Source: Alcanivorax sp. | GTDB taxonomy: Bacteria; Pseudomonadota; Gammaproteobacteria; Pseudomonadales; Alcanivoracaceae | DNA: 64,000 bases | Assembly: GCF_017794965.1 (NCBI RefSeq) | Contig: NZ_CP051240.1 | Location: forward strand, 124,001 to 188,000 | Direction: 5' to 3' | Part shown: positions 61,016-64,000 of the stretch, one piece after another | Position numbering within the stretch: the first letter of the stretch is position 1 | Layout of the letters: the number at the start of each line of letters is the position of its first letter | Program-made: the position numbers and the translations under genes | The notes under the pieces: model-generated | Told to the model about the DNA's origin: nothing | The model's database searches: none | Seen by the model: only the letters and a program-made list of their open reading frames with translations

Positions 61016-61546
61016 ATGAAGGGAACGATTACCCGTTGTGCCAAGGAACTGGTTGAGTCGCGGTTCGGTGCAGATCAATGGCAACAGATTCTGGACCATG
61101 CCCAGGTGGATGAAGACACCCGCTATCGTCTTGCCTATCCCACAACCGACATTGACGATGGCATGGCCAAGGATATTCTCCGTTCAACCGGTGAGGTGCT
61201 CGGCCTGACGCCGGAACAGGTGGCCGATGCGTTTGGCGAGCACTGGTGCTGTGTCTACGCGCCCAAAATCTATTCCAGTATTCTCACCCGCTTCAATTCT
61301 GCCCGGGAAATGATTCTGGGCATGGACAAGGTGCATGTGCAGCTGACCGCTACCATCAAGAATGCCCGTCCGCCCCGTTTTGATTATCAATGGACGGATG
61401 AAAATACCCTGCTGGTTACCTATAAATCATTCAGGGGCATGATCGATATCTACCGCGGTCTGGTGTTGGGTGTCGGCAAGCTGTTTAACGAGCCGCTTAG
61501 CGCCCGCAAGTTGAGCGATTCCCAGGTGGAGATTGTTTTCAGCTGA
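61016..61546 (+). CDS. Orphan H-NOX (haem NO/O2-binding) sensor protein
   Basis: 176 residues, the usual H-NOX length. MKGTITRCAKELVESRFG matches the family start. The haem-ligand His is probably His107 in MDKVHVQLTATIKNARPPRF, aligned with the HIHVEVRK..PDAELP region of known members, with Pro119/120 after it. The signature Y-x-S-x-R is present (Tyr136, Ser138, Arg140 in TYKSFRGM), which holds the haem propionates. It should bind NO. No partner kinase or diguanylate cyclase gene is nearby. Family assignment is by motif; overall similarity looks low. Confidence 0.75.
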   Translation: MKGTITRCAKELVESRFGADQWQQILDHAQVDEDTRYRLAYPTTDIDDGMAKDILRSTGEVLGLTPEQVADAFGEHWCCVYAPKIYSSILTRFNSAREMILGMDKVHVQLTATIKNARPPRFDYQWTDENTLLVTYKSFRGMIDIYRGLVLGVGKLFNEPLSARKLSDSQVEIVFS

Positions 61547-61660
61547 CGACATGGCGGATAAACCGGAAGGTCTCCTGTCCTGGCCCACAGCTCTGACTAA
61601 TGACCGCCCGCAAAGGAAAGAGATTCCGTTATAATTCGCGCCACCTTTTCAGGGAGCGGA

Positions 61661-62245
61661 ATGATGACGATTGAATCTGCCTTGCTGGCTCGCGCGGACT
61701 CTTGCTGCGAGTTGTGTGGCGCGGGGGAAGCCCTTTCAGTGTATGCCGTGCCGCCGGAGTCGGACGGTTCCGAAGCGCAATCCGCGCTGTTGTGCGAAAC
61801 CTGCCAATATCAGATCGACAATCCGGGCAATGAGGATACCAACCACTGGCGCTGCCTGAATGACAGCATGTGGAGCCAGCAGCCGGCAGTACAGGTATTG
61901 GCCTGGCGCATGCTAATCCGCCTGCGTGCGGAAGGCTGGCCTCAGGACCTGCTTGATATGCTGTATCTGGAAGACGATGTGCTGGAGTGGGCCCAGGCGA
62001 CAGGTGAAGGTGTCGTGGAAGAGCAGGGCGTGCAACATCGTGACAGCAATGGCGCAGCGCTGGAGGCCGGTGACTCGGTCACCCTGATCAAGGACCTGAA
62101 TGTGAAAGGCGCCAACTTTACCGCCAAACGCGGTACCGCCGTGCGCAACATTTCGCTGGTGCAGGATAACCCGGAACAGATTGAAGGCCGGGTAGAAGGT
62201 CAGCGCATTGTCATCCTGACACAGTATGTGAAGAAAAACGGATGA
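61661..62245 (+). CDS. PhnA-family zinc-ribbon protein (YjdM-like)
   Basis: 194 residues: N-terminal Zn ribbon with CELCG and CETC (about residues 15-50), then the PhnA domain (RDSNGAALEAGDSVTLIKDLNVKGANFTAKRGTAVRNISLVQDNPEQIEGRVEGQRIVILTQYVKK). Despite its name, the family is generally not required for phosphonate use. Its stop overlaps the cobU start by four bases, so the two are coupled. Confidence 0.93.
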   Translation: MMTIESALLARADSCCELCGAGEALSVYAVPPESDGSEAQSALLCETCQYQIDNPGNEDTNHWRCLNDSMWSQQPAVQVLAWRMLIRLRAEGWPQDLLDMLYLEDDVLEWAQATGEGVVEEQGVQHRDSNGAALEAGDSVTLIKDLNVKGANFTAKRGTAVRNISLVQDNPEQIEGRVEGQRIVILTQYVKKNG

Positions 62246-62766
62246 CAAAGTCGCTGGTGCTGGGGGGCGTGCGTTCCGGCAAGAGTGCACTGGCTGAGCA
62301 GCTGGTGAGCGAACAGGCCGATCCGGTGGTTTACGTAGCCACAGCCACCATCGGGGATGCAGAAATGCACCAGCGGGTGCGCCGCCACCGCACACGCCGC
62401 CCTGCCGAATGGTCTCTGCAGGAAGAACCCTTGCGACTGGGTGAGCTGCTGAACCAGGTGGCGCGAAAAGCCCCTGCGCCTGTTTTGCTGATTGATTGCA
62501 TGAGTCTTTGGGTGAGTAACCTGCTCCATGCCGACGAGGCTGTCTTCGCCCGGGAACGTGACCACTTCCTGAGTGCACTGGTTGATTATCCCGCCCCGGT
62601 GGTTGTCGTCAGTAATGAAGTGGGTTTGGGGATTATCGGCATGGATCCGCTTACCCGTCGTTTTGCCGATGAGCTGGGCTGGTTGAATCAGGCGCTGGCC
62701 AAGCGTTGTGACCGGGTGGTGTTGTCAGTGGCCGGGATTGCCCAGACGCTCAAAGGCGAGCCGTAG
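62242..62766 (+). CDS. cobU: Bifunctional adenosylcobinamide kinase/guanylyltransferase
   Basis: 174 residues, CobU/CobP: P-loop GGVRSGKSALAE, 'RHRTRRPAEW' with the guanylylated His, 'LLIDCMSLWVSNLL' and 'VVVSNEVGLGIIGMDPLTRRFADELG'. It phosphorylates and then guanylylates adenosylcobinamide in the nucleotide-loop stage of vitamin B12 assembly. It faces cobC/cobT, which lie on the other strand. Confidence 0.96.
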   Translation: MTKSLVLGGVRSGKSALAEQLVSEQADPVVYVATATIGDAEMHQRVRRHRTRRPAEWSLQEEPLRLGELLNQVARKAPAPVLLIDCMSLWVSNLLHADEAVFARERDHFLSALVDYPAPVVVVSNEVGLGIIGMDPLTRRFADELGWLNQALAKRCDRVVLSVAGIAQTLKGEP

Positions 62767-62773
62767 CGCCTGC

Positions 62774-62941
62774 TGTAGGAGCGTCGCTGGCGGCGCGATC
62801 ACGAGCGTCAGCGAGTAACGGGTATCGAGTTTCGAAAGGCAGCCCCCTTGAAAACCTTACGGGCTGGATGTGTTGATTTTCGAAACTTGCTGCTCGAAAT
62901 TCGAAACGGGTTTGTTCGCGCCTCAAGCGGCGCCTACAAAA
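62774..62941. repeat. REP-like pair between cobU and cobC
   Basis: TGTAGGAGCGTCGCTGGCGG (62774-62793) and the inverted CGCCTCAAGCGGCGCCTACA (62919-62938) enclose a stretch with TTTCGAAA and ATTCGAA repeats. It fills the gap between convergent cobU and cobC genes and may act as a transcription barrier. Confidence 0.55.
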
Positions 62942-62948
62942 AACTTGG

Positions 62949-63545
62949 CTAGCCGTGTTTTACCAGACAACTCAGCGTGCCGAATTCGGTGTGGTCCAGT
63001 CGGACCTGGGAACGGTTGGCAAAGGGGACGTGAAAACCGGCCATGGCGTTGCTTGGCGTTAGTCCGAGTACATGGCCGAGCACCATGCGGATGACTCCGC
63101 CATGACAGACCAGCAACACTTTTTTGCCGGCCAACTCCTTGCACCAGTACTGCCAGGCTTCACCGATGCGCCGGTGAAAATCCTGAATGGATTCTGCGTT
63201 GGGTGGCGGATGATTTTCCGCATCGCGCCAGAAGTTGGCTTGATGATTGCCATATTCCTGCGCCACCTGTTCGCGCGTTTTTCCTTCCCAGTCGCCAAAA
63301 CTGATTTCCTTGAAACCCTCTGCGACGGTGACAGGAACATTCAATTGTGCGGAAAGCTCGCTAGCGAACTCGCGACAGCGCAGCAACGGCGAGGTGAGGA
63401 TGTGATCCCACTGTTCGTCTTTGCCAATGGCATCACGCATTTGTTGCCAGCCCTGTTCGCTGAGCGGATCATCACGGTGCCCCCGGTACTTATGACCCCC
63501 TGCCGGTTCGCCGTGACGGATCAGATCGAAATAGGTGGTGGTCAT
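62949..63545 (-). CDS. cobC: Histidine phosphatase, putative alpha-ribazole phosphatase
   Basis: 198 residues of the phosphoglycerate-mutase-like superfamily: catalytic RHGEP near the N-terminus (DLIRHGEPAGG), SPLLRCREFA, EISFGDWEGK and VCHGGVIRMVLG with the second His. CobC removes the phosphate from alpha-ribazole-P (or adenosylcobalamin-P). The assignment rests on its place directly after cobT. ATG 63545 is taken; the frame open to 63578 overlaps cobT. Confidence 0.87.
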   Translation of the reverse strand: MTTTYFDLIRHGEPAGGHKYRGHRDDPLSEQGWQQMRDAIGKDEQWDHILTSPLLRCREFASELSAQLNVPVTVAEGFKEISFGDWEGKTREQVAQEYGNHQANFWRDAENHPPPNAESIQDFHRRIGEAWQYWCKELAGKKVLLVCHGGVIRMVLGHVLGLTPSNAMAGFHVPFANRSQVRLDHTEFGTLSCLVKHG

Positions 63546-63546
63546 A

Positions 63547-64000
63547 TCAGTCGTTCCCGCTGTTGCTGACGCCGGCATCGGCGAAGGTGGCCATATGATT
63601 GTGCAGGGCGCAGGCGCTGCGTATCAGGGGGACGGCCACGGCGGCACCACTGCCTTCACCGAGGCGCATGCCCAGATCCAGTAGCGGTTCGGCGTTCATG
63701 GCCTGCAAGACGCGTTGATGCCCGGGTTCTTTGGAGCGGTGGGCGAAGATCAGCCAGCCGGCCAGTTCCGGGCGCAGACGCACGGCGGCCAGTGCGGCAA
63801 CGGAAACAATAAAACCATCCACCAGTGCCGGGATGCCGCGAACCGCACAGCCAATCATGGCACCGGTCAGCGCGACAATTTCAAAACCGCCCAGTGATGC
63901 CAGGCAGGCGAGCGGTTCGTCACTTTCGCCATGACGCGCCAGTGCCAGCTCAATCACCTTGATCTTGTGGCGCAAGCCGCTGGCATCCAGGCCGGTGCCG
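63547..64000 (-). CDS. cobT: Nicotinate-nucleotide-dimethylbenzimidazole phosphoribosyltransferase (partial, C-terminal)
   Basis: The C-terminal 150 residues of CobT; the gene continues past the window end. GTGLDASGLRHKIKVIE, LGGFEIVALTGAMIGCAVRGIPALVDGFI, FAHRSKEPGHQRVLQAM and LDLGMRLGEGSGAAVAVPLIRSACALHNHMATFADAGV (with the catalytic Glu in RLGEGSGA) are diagnostic. It makes alpha-ribazole phosphate for the lower B12 ligand. The stop is one base before the cobC start, so it forms a cobT-cobC operon. Confidence 0.97.
   Translation of the reverse strand, partial: GTGLDASGLRHKIKVIELALARHGESDEPLACLASLGGFEIVALTGAMIGCAVRGIPALVDGFIVSVAALAAVRLRPELAGWLIFAHRSKEPGHQRVLQAMNAEPLLDLGMRLGEGSGAAVAVPLIRSACALHNHMATFADAGVSNSGND

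Noticed and set aside
62767..62948. Riboswitch controlling the cob genes
   Set aside because: The gap is at the 3' ends of both cobU and cobC and contains only REP-like repeats.

Overview
The window is GC-rich gammaproteobacterial chromosome, dense with ordinary genes and apparently without prophage, rRNA, tRNA or CRISPR. The gene set points to a marine, lipid- or hydrocarbon-using bacterium of the Alcanivorax/Marinobacter type: two reductases resembling Acr1 fatty acyl-CoA reductase, a cytochrome P450, two DUF2236 (MpaB/Lcp) haem-oxygenase-like proteins and two PF10118 ferritin-like 'metal-dependent hydrolases'. The genus is an inference; no 16S or other marker is present.

Layout. 0-4.3 kb: a 1373-residue secreted repeat protein with a GlyGly-CTERM tail. 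4.4-9.7 kb: AraC regulator, hybrid histidine kinase and small conserved proteins. 9.9-17.2 kb: katG, an Acr1-like reductase divergent from a TetR gene, a PQQ-propeller lipoprotein and a second TetR gene. 17.4-22.6 kb: small proteins, a CsgA-like SDR, Cho nuclease, an OprC-like copper receptor and a PDC-like sensor protein. 22.8-31.1 kb: lipid-oxidation neighbourhood (two PF10118 genes, AraC, VF530, TetR, two DUF2236 genes, MBL hydrolase). 31.3-36.1 kb: metal and redox genes (Atm1-type exporter, YghU, ZntR-like MerR regulator, DUF3703, CDF pump). 36.3-42.1 kb: DUF3820, DUF4336 and a MacA-MacB-TolC efflux operon. 42.4-49.2 kb: HDAC-family protein, CbiX, an AT-rich lipoprotein, divergent speE/speA, Rieske and DUF4112. 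49.4-57.4 kb: housekeeping and envelope genes, including a Kunitz-domain lipoprotein and two MscS channels. 57.5-64 kb: P450, moaB-moeA, an orphan H-NOX gas sensor, phnA and cobU/cobC/cobT (cobT cut by the window end).

The most unusual structure is non-coding. From about 25 kb to 57.5 kb, a dozen gene ends carry short elements whose arms are imperfect 7-bp tandem repeats, often as inverted pairs around a CG-rich core. The arms start inside or within a few bases of stop codons. Four heptamer types occur (GAGCTAC-like, AAGTTGA-like, TAGTTAA-like and GCGTG-like), plus one 9-bp type. Three cores share a GAGGCCGCG hairpin that probably terminates transcription. I know of no named family that fits and give this as the main candidate for something undescribed. 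Separately, a 266-bp MITE with perfect 32-bp terminal inverted repeats lies between the merR gene and its MerR-type promoter.
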